Source: Bradyrhizobium sp.
GTDB taxonomy: Bacteria > Pseudomonadota > Alphaproteobacteria > Rhizobiales > Xanthobacteraceae
Length of the DNA stretch: 14,560 nucleotides
Assembly (NCBI GenBank): GCA_013695565.1
Contig: JACDAG010000080.1
Span: 1 to 14,560 of the forward strand
Reading direction: 5' to 3'
The notes under the pieces were generated by a model. The model searched no databases. It was not told the DNA's origin and saw only the letters and a program-made list of their open reading frames with translations. This document shows positions 6,708 through 13,586 of this stretch, piece by piece. The translations under genes and the position numbers were made by a program. Position 1 is the stretch's first letter. Each line of letters starts with the position of its first letter.

Positions 6708-8137
6708 GAAGCCCGGTTAAAACGCTCTTGATTGTGTTCGTGGTGTTGGCTGCAGCGACGCTCGGGTTAGCTGTAGGGCGATCGGGTGCTCCGCTTCCTG
6801 AATGGCTTTCCGGCTTCCTACCTGCCGCAGCGAAACAGAGCGCGGCTGTATCCGAGGCAACCGGGCCGATCGTCTACTATCGTAATCCCGACGGTCTTCC
6901 CGATTATTCACTGACTGCGATGAAGACGCCCGCGGGCAAAGATTATACGGCGGTCCGCGCCAGCGAAGATGTGAGTTTCGAGGAAAAAGCCTCGATAGTC
7001 GCTGCCGCAAAGGGAGGAGAGCGTGGCCGGATCCGGTTTTACCGCAATCCCATGGGGCTTCCGGATACGTCGCCAACTCCGAAAAAGGACTCGATGGGAA
7101 TGGACTATTTGCCCGTCTATGACGGCGAACAGGACGACGATTCGTCGGTCAAAGTCAGTGCGGGAAAATTACAAAAAGCAGGTGTTCAGACCGAGGTCGC
7201 GGAGCGCCGAATCCTGAATACGATGGTTCGCGCACCGGGGATCGTCGAGGAGGACGAGCGTCGAAAATCCGTGGTCTCGCTTCGGTTCGAGGGCTTCATC
7301 GATACCGTCGAAAATGTCACCACCGGTACACACGTCCACAAGGGCCAATCGCTGATGCGTGTCTACGGTCCTGCGCTATCGAGCGCGGCTGCCGAATATC
7401 TGTCAGCGCTTAACGCGCGCCCCGAAGCGGGCATAGGCAATCAAGCCCTGAAAGGCGCGCGTCGGCGCCTCGAAAATCTGGACGCTCCCGAAGGATTTAT
7501 CGCTGAGATAGAGCGAAAGCGGGAGATCCCGGTCTACATGAACTGGCCTGCCCCGCAGGACGGCGAGATCGTCGAACGCACGGCGGTGAATGGTATGCGG
7601 GCCGCCGCCGGCGACATTCTGTTCAGGATCGTGAATCACGACGTTGTCTGGGTGATGATCGACGTCGCTGAACGCGATCTTGCGCTCATCAAGGTAGGCC
7701 AAAAGGTTACCGTACGTCCCCGAGCCTATCCGGATAGTCCGTTCACCGGCAAAGTCACGGTAATTTATCCGCACCTAAGGGCCGAGACGCGGACCGCGCG
7801 AATTAGAGTTGAGCTTCCTAATCCGGACGATGTTCTGAGACCCGATATGTATGCCGACGTTGAAATCGCCACCGGCATGGACGTTCCGGTTGTGACCATT
7901 TCCAGTAGCGCGGTTATCGACAGCGGCGAGCGACAAATCGTGCTGCTCGACAAGGGCGGTGGCCGGTTCGAACCCCGCGAAGTCAAGCTCGGCCGCCGCG
8001 GCGGTGGCCGCATCGAGATCAAGGAAGGGCTTGCCGAGAACGACAAGGTGGTCGTGTCTGCAAACTTCCTGATTGATGCCGAAAGCAATCTCAAAGCGGC
8101 GCTCAACGGCCTCGATAAAGGGGAGAAATCGCAATGA
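6704..8137 (+). CDS. cusB: CusB-type periplasmic adaptor with two heavy-metal-binding domains
   Basis: Membrane-fusion protein that links the RND pump to the outer-membrane channel and in CusB also delivers metal. The 477-residue protein starts with a membrane anchor (residues 5-25). Two heavy-metal-binding domains follow. The second (residues about 111-140) is canonical: FYRNPMGLPDTSP, KKDSMGMDYLPVYD, with Met117, Met131 and Met133. The first (about 57-88) has the same frame (YYRNPDGLPDYS, KTPAGKDY) but lacks those methionines, so it is degenerate. The adaptor core has a lipoyl-like half (GTHVHKGQSLMRVYGP), a short helical hairpin, the second lipoyl half (PQDGEIVERTAVNGMRAAAGDILFRI) and beta-barrel domains (PRAYPDSPFTGKVTVIYPHL). 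AGGAGG lies 6 bases before the ATG. Both ends share ATGA with neighbours. Confidence 0.93.
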   Translation: MRSPVKTLLIVFVVLAAATLGLAVGRSGAPLPEWLSGFLPAAAKQSAAVSEATGPIVYYRNPDGLPDYSLTAMKTPAGKDYTAVRASEDVSFEEKASIVAAAKGGERGRIRFYRNPMGLPDTSPTPKKDSMGMDYLPVYDGEQDDDSSVKVSAGKLQKAGVQTEVAERRILNTMVRAPGIVEEDERRKSVVSLRFEGFIDTVENVTTGTHVHKGQSLMRVYGPALSSAAAEYLSALNARPEAGIGNQALKGARRRLENLDAPEGFIAEIERKREIPVYMNWPAPQDGEIVERTAVNGMRAAAGDILFRIVNHDVVWVMIDVAERDLALIKVGQKVTVRPRAYPDSPFTGKVTVIYPHLRAETRTARIRVELPNPDDVLRPDMYADVEIATGMDVPVVTISSSAVIDSGERQIVLLDKGGGRFEPREVKLGRRGGGRIEIKEGLAENDKVVVSANFLIDAESNLKAALNGLDKGEKSQ

Positions 8138-11100
8138 TTGTGCGGCTCATCGATTGGTCGGCCCGCAACCTGATGCTGGTCTTGATCGGCGCGGTCTTCG
8201 CCGCGGCATCCGGCGTTTATGCGCTGCAGCACTCGGCACTGGATGCGATTCCCGACCTCTCCGACACCCAGGTGATCGTCTATACCGACTACAAGGGGCA
8301 GGCGCCCCAAGTGATCGAAGATCAGGTCACCTATCCGCTGACGACCGCGATGTTGACAGTGCCGAAATCCAAGGTGGTGCGCGGCTTTTCGTTTTTCGGC
8401 GTCTCGTTCGTCTACATCATCTTCGAGGACGGCACCGATATCTACTGGGCGCGCTCGCGCGTTCTCGAATATCTCAACGCCGCCGCGCGCAAGCTGCCGA
8501 ACGGCGTGACACCTACGCTTGGGCCGGACGCGACAGGAGTCGGCTGGGTCTATCAATACGCCCTGCAGTCCAAAGACAAATCGCTGGCCGATCTACGATC
8601 CTTGCAGGATTGGACCATCCGCTACGGCATATCCAAGGCCGAGGCGTCGCCGAAGTGGCAAGCGTCGGCGGCTTCGTCAAACAATACAACATCATCGTCG
8701 ATCCGAACCGCTTGAGGTCATTGGGTATCTCACTAGCGAAAGTGCGCGACGCAATCCGCGGCAGCAACATGGACGTCGGCGGCCGAACCGTGGAGCTGTC
8801 GGAATTCGAATTCATTGTTCGCGGCCGCGGTTACGTCAAGAATATTTCCGATCTTTCGAGCGTCGTTCTGAAGGTCGACAAGGGCACGCCGGTCTTGCTC
8901 AAGGATGTGGCGCGGATCGAGCTTGGCCCGGACGAACGCCGAGGCATCACCGAGCTTAACGGGGAGGGCGAGGTTGCCAGCGGCATCGCTCTGCAACGCT
9001 TCGGTCAAAACGCGCTGGATGTCATCGATAACGTGAAGGCGCGCCTCGCCGATATGGCGTCGGCGCTGCCGATGGGCGTCGAGATCATACCCGTCTATGA
9101 CCGCTCGGATCTAATTCACAATGCGATCGAAACCCTGAAACGAACGCTTACGGAGGAGAGCATTGTCGTTGCGCTCGTCTGCATCGTGTTCCTCTTGCAT
9201 GTGCGCAGTGCGCTCGTTGCGATTGTGATGTTGCCGGTCGGCATTCTGATGGCTTTCGCTGCGATGAAGGTGCTCGGCATAGGTTCGAACATCATGAGCC
9301 TCGGCGGAATCGCGATTGCGATCGGCGCCATGATTGACGGCGCCATCGTCATGATCGAAAACGCTCACAAGCATCTCGAACGCGCACCGCCGGACAAGCC
9401 GCGCCTGGAAGTTTTGATCGAAGCGGCGAGCGAAGTGGGGCCGGCGTTATTTTTCAGCCTACTGATCATCACGGTATCGTTCCTGCCGATCTTCACTATG
9501 GAATCGCAAGAGGGGCGTCTGTTCAGCCCGCTTGCCTTTACCAAGACGTTCTCGATGGCTGCTGCGGCGATCCTTTCGATCACGTTGGTTCCGGCGCTCA
9601 TGGTGCTTTTTGTGCGGGGCAAGATCGTTCCGGAGCACAAGAATCCCATCAATCGGTTTCTGATCTGGATTTACCGGCCCCTGATCCAGGGCGTCTTGAA
9701 GGCCAAGACGTTGACGATCTTGCTTGCCCTTGTCGCGTTGGCGGTGAGCCTCTGGCCGGCACGACAACTCGGAACCGAATTCATGCCTAGCCTGAACGAA
9801 GGCACTCTGATGTACATGCCGACGACATTGCCCGGGCTGTCGGTGACCAAGGCGGCAGAAATCCTGCAGACCCAGAACAAGGTCATCAAGACGTTTCCCG
9901 AAGTTGAATCCGTCTATGGAAAGGCAGGAAGGGCCGAGACTGCGACCGATCCAGCTCCGACCGAAATGTTCGAGACGATCGTAAATCTCAAACCCAAGGC
10001 GCAATGGCGTCCGGGGTTGACCGTCGACGGCCTGATTGCCGAACTGGACAAAGCCTTGCAGTTTCCTGGCGTCTCCAACGCGTGGACCATGCCGATCAAG
10101 GCCCGCACCGACATGCTCGCTACCGGAATTCGCACGCCAATCGGCATCAAGGTCCTGGGTAAGGACCTTACCGAGATGGAAAAGTTGGCGCGGCAGATCG
10201 AAACCGTCGTCAAGGCGGTGCCGGGCACATCCAGCGCCTATGCGGAACGAGTGATCGGCGGTTACTACCTGGATATCACCCCGGACCGTCAGGCGCTCGC
10301 CCGCTACGGTCTGATGGTCAGCGACGTGCAGGATACAGTGTCGTCTGCCCTGGGTGGCGAAACCATTACAACCACGGTGGAAGGTCGCGAACGCTATGGC
10401 GTCAACCTGCGCTATCCCCGCGATCTGCGCAGTGATCCGCAATCGATCGCGCGCGACGTGCTGGTGGCCATGCCCAGCGGCGGGACGGTGCCTCTCGGCG
10501 AGGTCGCGGCTATCAAGCTCACGCGTGGCCCGACGACGATTCGGACCGAAAACGGCCAACTTGCCGTCTATATTTTCGTGGATATCCGCGACCGCGACCT
10601 CGGCGGATATGTCGCCGACGCCAAGGCAGCAGTAGCCGCGAGCGTGCAGTTTCCGCCCGGTACCTACATCGTCTGGAGCGGTCAATTCGAATACCTGGAG
10701 CGCGCCACCGCCCGGCTGAAGATCGTGGTGCCGGTTACGCTGTTGATCATTTTCCTGCTGCTCTACCTCAATTTCCGGCGCTTGACCGAGACCCTGATCG
10801 TGATGTTGTCGCTGCCGTTCGCACTCGTCGGCGGGCTATGGCTTATGTGGTGGCTTGGTTTCAATATGTCGGTCGCGGTGGCCGTGGGCTTCATAGCCTT
10901 GGCAGGTGTAGCAGCCGAAACGGGCGTCATAATGTTGATCTATCTCGATCATGCGATGAAGGAGATCCAGGCGAAACGGTCAGCCGAAGGCAAGCTGTTC
11001 ACGCGACGAGATCTGAACGAGGCGATCATGCTGGGTGCGGTTGAGCGGGTGCGACCTAAAATGATGACCGTCGTCGCCATCATGGCCGGCTTCATACCCA

Positions 11101-11324
11101 TCATGTGGAGCACGGGGACGGGATCGGAGGTCATGCAGCGGATCGCCGTGCCAATGATCGGCGGCATGATTTCTTCGACGATCCTGACGCTCATCGTCAT
11201 CCCGGCCGTCTATGCTTTGATCAAAGGATTTGGACTGCCGCGCGAGCCGAATGCTGCCGTTCCAGCGGAAAGTGGCGGCCTGGATCAGACTACGACAAGT
11301 GCCCATTCGCAAGCCGCGGAATGA
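8134..11324 (+). pseudogene. cusA: CusA-type Cu(I)/Ag(I) RND efflux pump, frameshifted
   Basis: Proton-driven inner-membrane exporter of Cu(I)/Ag(I). As written, translation from 8134 leaves frame after KAE and stops at 8715 (193 residues). Adding one base at about 8644 restores KAEGVAEVASVGGF and a continuous 1,063-residue protein ending at 11324, the normal family length. In the restored numbering, Asp402 and Glu409 occupy the TM4 proton-relay positions (GAMIDGAIVMIENAHK). The three metal-binding methionines are all present at 562 (YMPTT), 612 (TEMFET) and 661 (TDML), with the same spacing as E. coli CusA Met573, 623 and 672. Single deletion in a G run (GAGGGC expected, GAGGC found); no slippery heptamer, so programmed shifting is unlikely. 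GGGGAG lies upstream and ATGA overlaps the adaptor stop. It could be a sequencing error, in which case the gene is intact. Confidence 0.92.
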
Positions 11325-11438
11325 ATGCACGCCCTTGCCCCCGCTCGTCTGATGCAACACTGCCAACGTTGATGTACGGTTCGCGGACCTTCCCCAAATC
11401 GAAGGACCGCCGGATCGACCAATGCCAATCTCGCCCGC

Positions 11439-11759
11439 GGTCCGGGCTACCAGGTTCCGTTTGCCGAACAGATTCGCCACGAAGCCGGCATTAGGACCGG
11501 CGCCGTCGGCATGATCCGCACGCCCGAATTCGCCGAGCGAATCCTGCAGGACGACCGCGCCGACCTGATCTTCATCGCCCGTCAGATGCTGTTCAACCCG
11601 TTCTGGGCGCTCCACGCCGCCGAACATTTTGGTCTGACCGGCGAATTCGAGAACTGGCCCGAACAATATGGCTGGTGGCTCGCCAAGTGGGGTGGGGCCC
11701 TCCGGGCCAAGGGCGAAAGCCTCGACGGTTCTGAGAAATACCAGGAGGCGGCCGAGTGA
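11439..11759 (+). pseudogene. C-terminal remnant of an NADH:flavin oxidoreductase (Old Yellow Enzyme family)
   Basis: The last 106 residues of an OYE/YqjM-type flavoprotein are readable: GPGYQVPFAEQIR, then RTGAVGMIRTPEFAERILQ, the conserved ADLIFIARQMLFNPFW segment (phosphate/FMN-binding end of the TIM barrel) and a family-typical tail HAAEHFGL...WPEQYGWW. Full members are about 370 residues, so more than two thirds of the gene is missing. Immediately upstream (11403-11438) only faint similarity remains in the same frame. A Met at 11511 could start a short frame but would leave out essential parts of the enzyme. It is a deletion remnant with no expected activity. It is unrelated to the metal genes, lying 114 bases beyond the cusA stop. 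Confidence 0.8.
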
Positions 11760-11840
11760 GATGACATCCGGAGCCGCCGCCGGCGAGGCCGAGGTACGCA
11801 CTGTTTCAACGATCGATAAATTCGAAACGGTGAATGTAAA

Positions 11841-12189
11841 ATGAAAAAAAATGCTGACATCACTAGCCGTGTTGATGAGCCTAACCTCGGCCCACGCACA
11901 GGCGCCTGCGTCGAAGCCGGTCAAGCTCGGCGTGCTCAACGATCAGTCGGGCCAGTACGCGGATGCCGCAGGGCCTGCGTCGGTCGAAGTCGCCCGGATG
12001 GCGGTCGCCGATTTCGGCGGCAAATTGCTGGGACAGCCGATCGAACTGATTTTCGCCGATCACTAGAACAAGGCGGATATCGCGTCCGGCATTGCCAGGA
12101 GGTGGATCGACACCGAGAACGTTGACGTCACTCTCGATATCGGAAATTCTGCGGACGCGCTGGCGCTCTCCGATCTGCTGTGCGCTTGA
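11841..12189 (+). pseudogene. Truncated branched-chain-amino-acid-type ABC substrate-binding protein
   Basis: The N-terminal part of a periplasmic-binding protein of the Leu/Ile/Val type. It has a signal peptide (MLTSLAVLMSLTSAHAQ) and the start of the first lobe: KLGVLNDQSGQYADAAGP, RMAVADFGGKLLGQPIEL, FADH. A TAG follows at 12064-12066 where the family has CAG (FADHQNKAD), then reading continues in frame through NKADIASGIARRWIDTENVDV to a second stop at 12187-12189. The remaining two thirds (about 270 residues) are absent. The probable original start, ATG at 11841, is also out of frame: eight A's follow it where seven would give MKKMLTS. Thus there are three independent lesions. Its neighbour is also a remnant, so this stretch is decayed catabolic or transport DNA. 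Confidence 0.82.
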
Positions 12190-12273
12190 CCACCTCATCG
12201 AATGATTTTGCAGATGCGGCTATCTCGATGAAGCACCGCTGTAACTTAAATGACTATGGACTCATTTTTGCCT

Positions 12274-12468
12274 TCAGCCCGGGTTCGCAGGTCGGGGCTG
12301 CCTTGCTTGTTTTCTGTAACGCCGTTGCAATCGAGCGTAAACTGCCTGGCGTGTTCTGTTCAGCACAACAGCTATTTCCGCGGCTTCCTTTCCAGCATTA
12401 AGCAAGTCGTCGAGTTTGCGCTCCTCGTCGGGAGTCCATCGGCGGGTTGCTGGCCTTGAAGCGCTCAC
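12274..12468 (-). CDS. Small Myb/SANT-like DNA-binding protein
   Basis: The product is a single Myb/SANT-like helix-turn-helix: TRRWTPDEERKLDDLLNAG, then EIAVVLNRTRQAVYARLQRR, with a basic tail. The first tryptophan, the acidic run and the recognition-helix-like NRTRQAVYARL are all present, so DNA binding is likely; target unknown. The start is uncertain. I chose GTG at 12468 (64 residues). TTG at 12501 is possible and gives 75. The sequence just upstream (ATGAAG, then two extra bases, then AGC GCT TCA) suggests the original ATG was put out of frame by an indel, so the gene may be damaged. The end lacks the usual LKAKGK-like tail, which is present in another frame at about 12262-12280. It lies downstream of a minus-strand terminator and so is probably a separate unit. 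Confidence 0.6.
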   Translation of the reverse strand: MSASRPATRRWTPDEERKLDDLLNAGKEAAEIAVVLNRTRQAVYARLQRRYRKQARQPRPANPG

Positions 12469-12551
12469 TTCATCTTTGCCCTTAGCCCCGGGTCTCGCCA
12501 AGCCGGCGGATCATCAAACCGGAACCGGAAGCCGAGGGCAAGGTCGGGTCA

Positions 12552-12580
12552 AACAAAAAGACTGCCCGAGAAGGCGGTCT
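12552..12580 (-). terminator. Rho-independent terminator of the minus-strand mini-gene cluster
   Basis: On the minus strand, AGACCGCC and GGGCAGTCT form a stem with one mismatch around a short loop (12559-12580), followed at once by TTTTTGTTTG. This is a textbook intrinsic terminator. It comes 22 bases after the stop of the 24-residue membrane peptide and before the next minus-strand Myb-like gene. There is no T tract in the plus-strand direction. Confidence 0.8.
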
Positions 12581-12602
12581 CTCTTGAGGTGTTTGTCTAC
12601 AA

Positions 12603-12677
12603 TCAACGTTGCGAGGCGTGAACCGCGCTGATGGCGATTAACGTCAGCACCGTTAAGATCCCGAGACCGAGCAGCAT
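12603..12677 (-). CDS. 24-residue membrane micropeptide
   Basis: Reads MLLGLGILTVLTLIAISAVH followed by ASQR and TGA: a single membrane-spanning helix with a short basic tail. GGAG (12686-12689) is 8 bases before the ATG, a good ribosome site, and the stop is followed 22 bases later by a strong terminator. The combination of ribosome site, hydrophobic design and terminator makes translation credible, though at this length chance cannot be excluded. Micropeptides of this kind commonly act on membrane proteins or stress responses, but no function can be read here. It lies downstream of the Myb-like genes on the same strand and could be the last gene of their transcript or have its own promoter in 12690-12780. 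Confidence 0.5.
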   Translation of the reverse strand: MLLGLGILTVLTLIAISAVHASQR

Positions 12678-12779
12678 GTCGGATACTCCATATACCTCTG
12701 TCTGCAATACTACGACTTCGAGAAAATTGGGCTTGAGGAAAGAGTTTGCGATTGGCAAACGTTGGGCGCCACACCGCAC

Positions 12780-12894
12780 AAAACATAGGCGTCATTGCAA
12801 TTAGTCCAAAAGTGCACGAAATGACGCGGACCAGTTTCGGACCTGTTGCTCTTCCTCGGGCGTCCATGACGGGCTGCGATCAGGAGCGCTTCAT
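12780..12894 (-). pseudogene. Decayed second Myb/SANT-like gene
   Basis: An ATG at 12894 shares ATGA with the stop of the Myb-like gene before it (MKRS), but a TGA follows after four codons. In the next frame the helix start WTPEEEQQVR is readable at about 12837-12866, and a third frame continues with LIAM and, further on, basic residues reminiscent of the recognition helix (CAVWR). The pieces fit the same family as the genes at 12891-13118 and 12274-12468 but are spread over several frames. The downstream boundary is approximate. The ATGA overlap suggests it was once a coupled cistron. Confidence 0.5.
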
Positions 12895-13118
12895 TCCTGC
12901 GTCGCCTTTAGCTCGAGATGAGGAAGTTGCTTGAACAGCGCTCTCTTTTGCGTGCCGTTTTGATCTTTAGCGATAGCGATTTGCAACTTCAGGGAGCGAG
13001 TCCACACCCCAGATTTGGCGCGGCCTATTTGCTTCGATATCTTAGCCAGACTAAAGCCGGCCAGTGCGAGCGTCCGCAGTTGGGCATCCTCGGTAGGCGT
13101 CCAAAGATCCTGTCTCAT
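12891..13118 (-). CDS. Small Myb/SANT-like DNA-binding protein (75 residues)
   Basis: Starts MRQDLWTPTEDAQLRTLALA, followed by GFSLAKISKQIGRAKSGVWTRSLKL, i.e. a Myb/SANT-like tri-helical domain: first Trp (W6), acidic Glu-Asp, and a third helix with Lys-Ser-Gly-Val-Trp-Thr-Arg. The C-terminal third is basic and without motif. Similar proteins are, from memory, common small hypothetical genes in Bradyrhizobium and relatives, resembling the N-terminal part of GcrA-like regulators, but their targets are unknown to me. ATG at 13118 overlaps the stop of the alpha-CTD-like gene (TGA 13115-13117), and its own TGA overlaps the ATG of the next Myb-like remnant. Translation as part of a coupled set is therefore probable. 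It is the only member of the set whose reading frame is undamaged. Confidence 0.72.
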   Translation of the reverse strand: MRQDLWTPTEDAQLRTLALAGFSLAKISKQIGRAKSGVWTRSLKLQIAIAKDQNGTQKRALFKQLPHLELKATQE

Positions 13119-13422
13119 TTCCCTTTGGCCTTCAGTCCAAACGTTTCTCGCAGGTGGTGTACTGAGCTTTTGCCGAGATCCTGGAAACTTAACAACAATG
13201 CGTCTGAAGCATAAGGAATCTCGCCCGCCGTCTTAATGCCGCCGACAGTTAATGCAACGAATTCTAGTTGGAAGGTGGATATTTTCAAGGAGCGTATCGT
13301 CCGGGACCTCTAGCGCGGGATAGAGCATCGGGTCCCGCAGCGGCCTCGCGCTCTAACCGCGCTTGTCTCACGCGTTCTCGGTTCTCGTTGAAGGCCTTTT
13401 GGGCATCGTCGTGATCCGACAT
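13115..13422 (-). pseudogene. RNA-polymerase alpha-CTD-like small protein, frameshifted
   Basis: Three overlapping pieces reconstruct one protein of about 103 residues. Piece 1 (13422 to about 13332) is MSDHDDAQKAFNENRERVRQ and a Glu/Arg/Ala-rich helix. Piece 2 (about 13328-13257) is MLYPALEVPDDTLLENIHLP. Piece 3 (13252-13115) is VGGIKTAGEIPYASDALLL, then SFQDLGKSSVHHLRETFGL and KAKGK-stop. Pieces 2 and 3 follow the RpoA C-terminal domain (ENI.L..R.......I.T.GE......LL....LGKSS...L). The breaks are an extra C in CCC near 13330 and a missing pair of bases near 13256. Its stop shares ATGA with the Myb-like gene. If intact, it could dock on promoters or transcription factors as alpha-CTD does, but lacks the polymerase-assembly domain; that role is inference. 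Confidence 0.72.
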
Positions 13423-13447
13423 CGCCGCCCTGCGACAGGCGTCTCGA

Positions 13448-13510
13448 GCACTTTCGCTTCACCCCCAGCAACGGACATTCAGGGATGCGATCGGCATGTC
13501 CGAAAAGTGC
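13448..13510. repeat. Bipartite palindromic element upstream of the alpha-CTD-like gene
   Basis: Two nested inverted repeats share a centre: GCACTTTCG (13448-13456) with CGAAAAGTGC (13501-13510), and inside it CGGACAT (13472-13478) with ATGTCCG (13496-13502). The inner arms enclose 17 bases. The ATGTCCG/CGGACAT core resembles dispersed palindromic units I associate with Bradyrhizobiaceae intergenic DNA, but this is from memory and unverified. It holds no convincing gene. Confidence 0.4.
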
Positions 13511-13544
13511 CATCAGGCGACATCACAAAGCTCGGCTTGGCGTA

Positions 13545-13569
13545 AAAGCAACCGCCCAACGAGGGCGGT
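13545..13569 (-). terminator. Perfect 7-bp hairpin, terminator-like on the minus strand
   Basis: ACCGCCC (13551-13557) and GGGCGGT (13563-13569) pair perfectly around a five-base loop. On the minus strand the stem is followed by TGCTTTTACG, a partial T tract, so it could end a transcript coming from the GDCCVxC gene (running antisense through the DUF3147 gene). On the plus strand it is 17 bases before the DUF3147 start and lacks a T tract, where it could instead shield the ribosome site. Confidence 0.5.
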
Positions 13570-13586
13570 AACTGCTACAAGAGGCG

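Noticed and set aside
7765..8556. A 263-residue open frame on the minus strand over the adaptor/pump junction
   Set aside because: It is antisense to well-supported genes on both sides and shows no recognisable motif.
8073..8645. Long upstream extension in the frame of the distal cusA part
   Set aside because: This part is out of frame with the true CusA N-terminus, which is readable from 8134 in another frame. The extension has no similarity to anything.
8634..8650. Programmed -1 frameshift in cusA
   Set aside because: A -1 slip at GAG would restore the protein, but there is no X XXY YYZ slippery heptamer and no evident downstream pseudoknot, so a plain deletion or sequencing error is more likely.
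9459..10685. A 408-residue open frame antisense to cusA
   Set aside because: It lies wholly antisense to a clear RND coding sequence, and its His/Arg/Asp-rich composition is typical of antisense frames in high-GC genes.
10980..11939. A 319-residue open frame on the minus strand across the end of cusA and the oxidoreductase remnant
   Set aside because: It runs antisense to two recognised protein segments and has no domain of its own.
12514..12867. A 117-residue minus-strand open frame
   Set aside because: It crosses a strong terminator and the membrane micropeptide in a different frame. Only a short part coincides with the decayed Myb-like gene.
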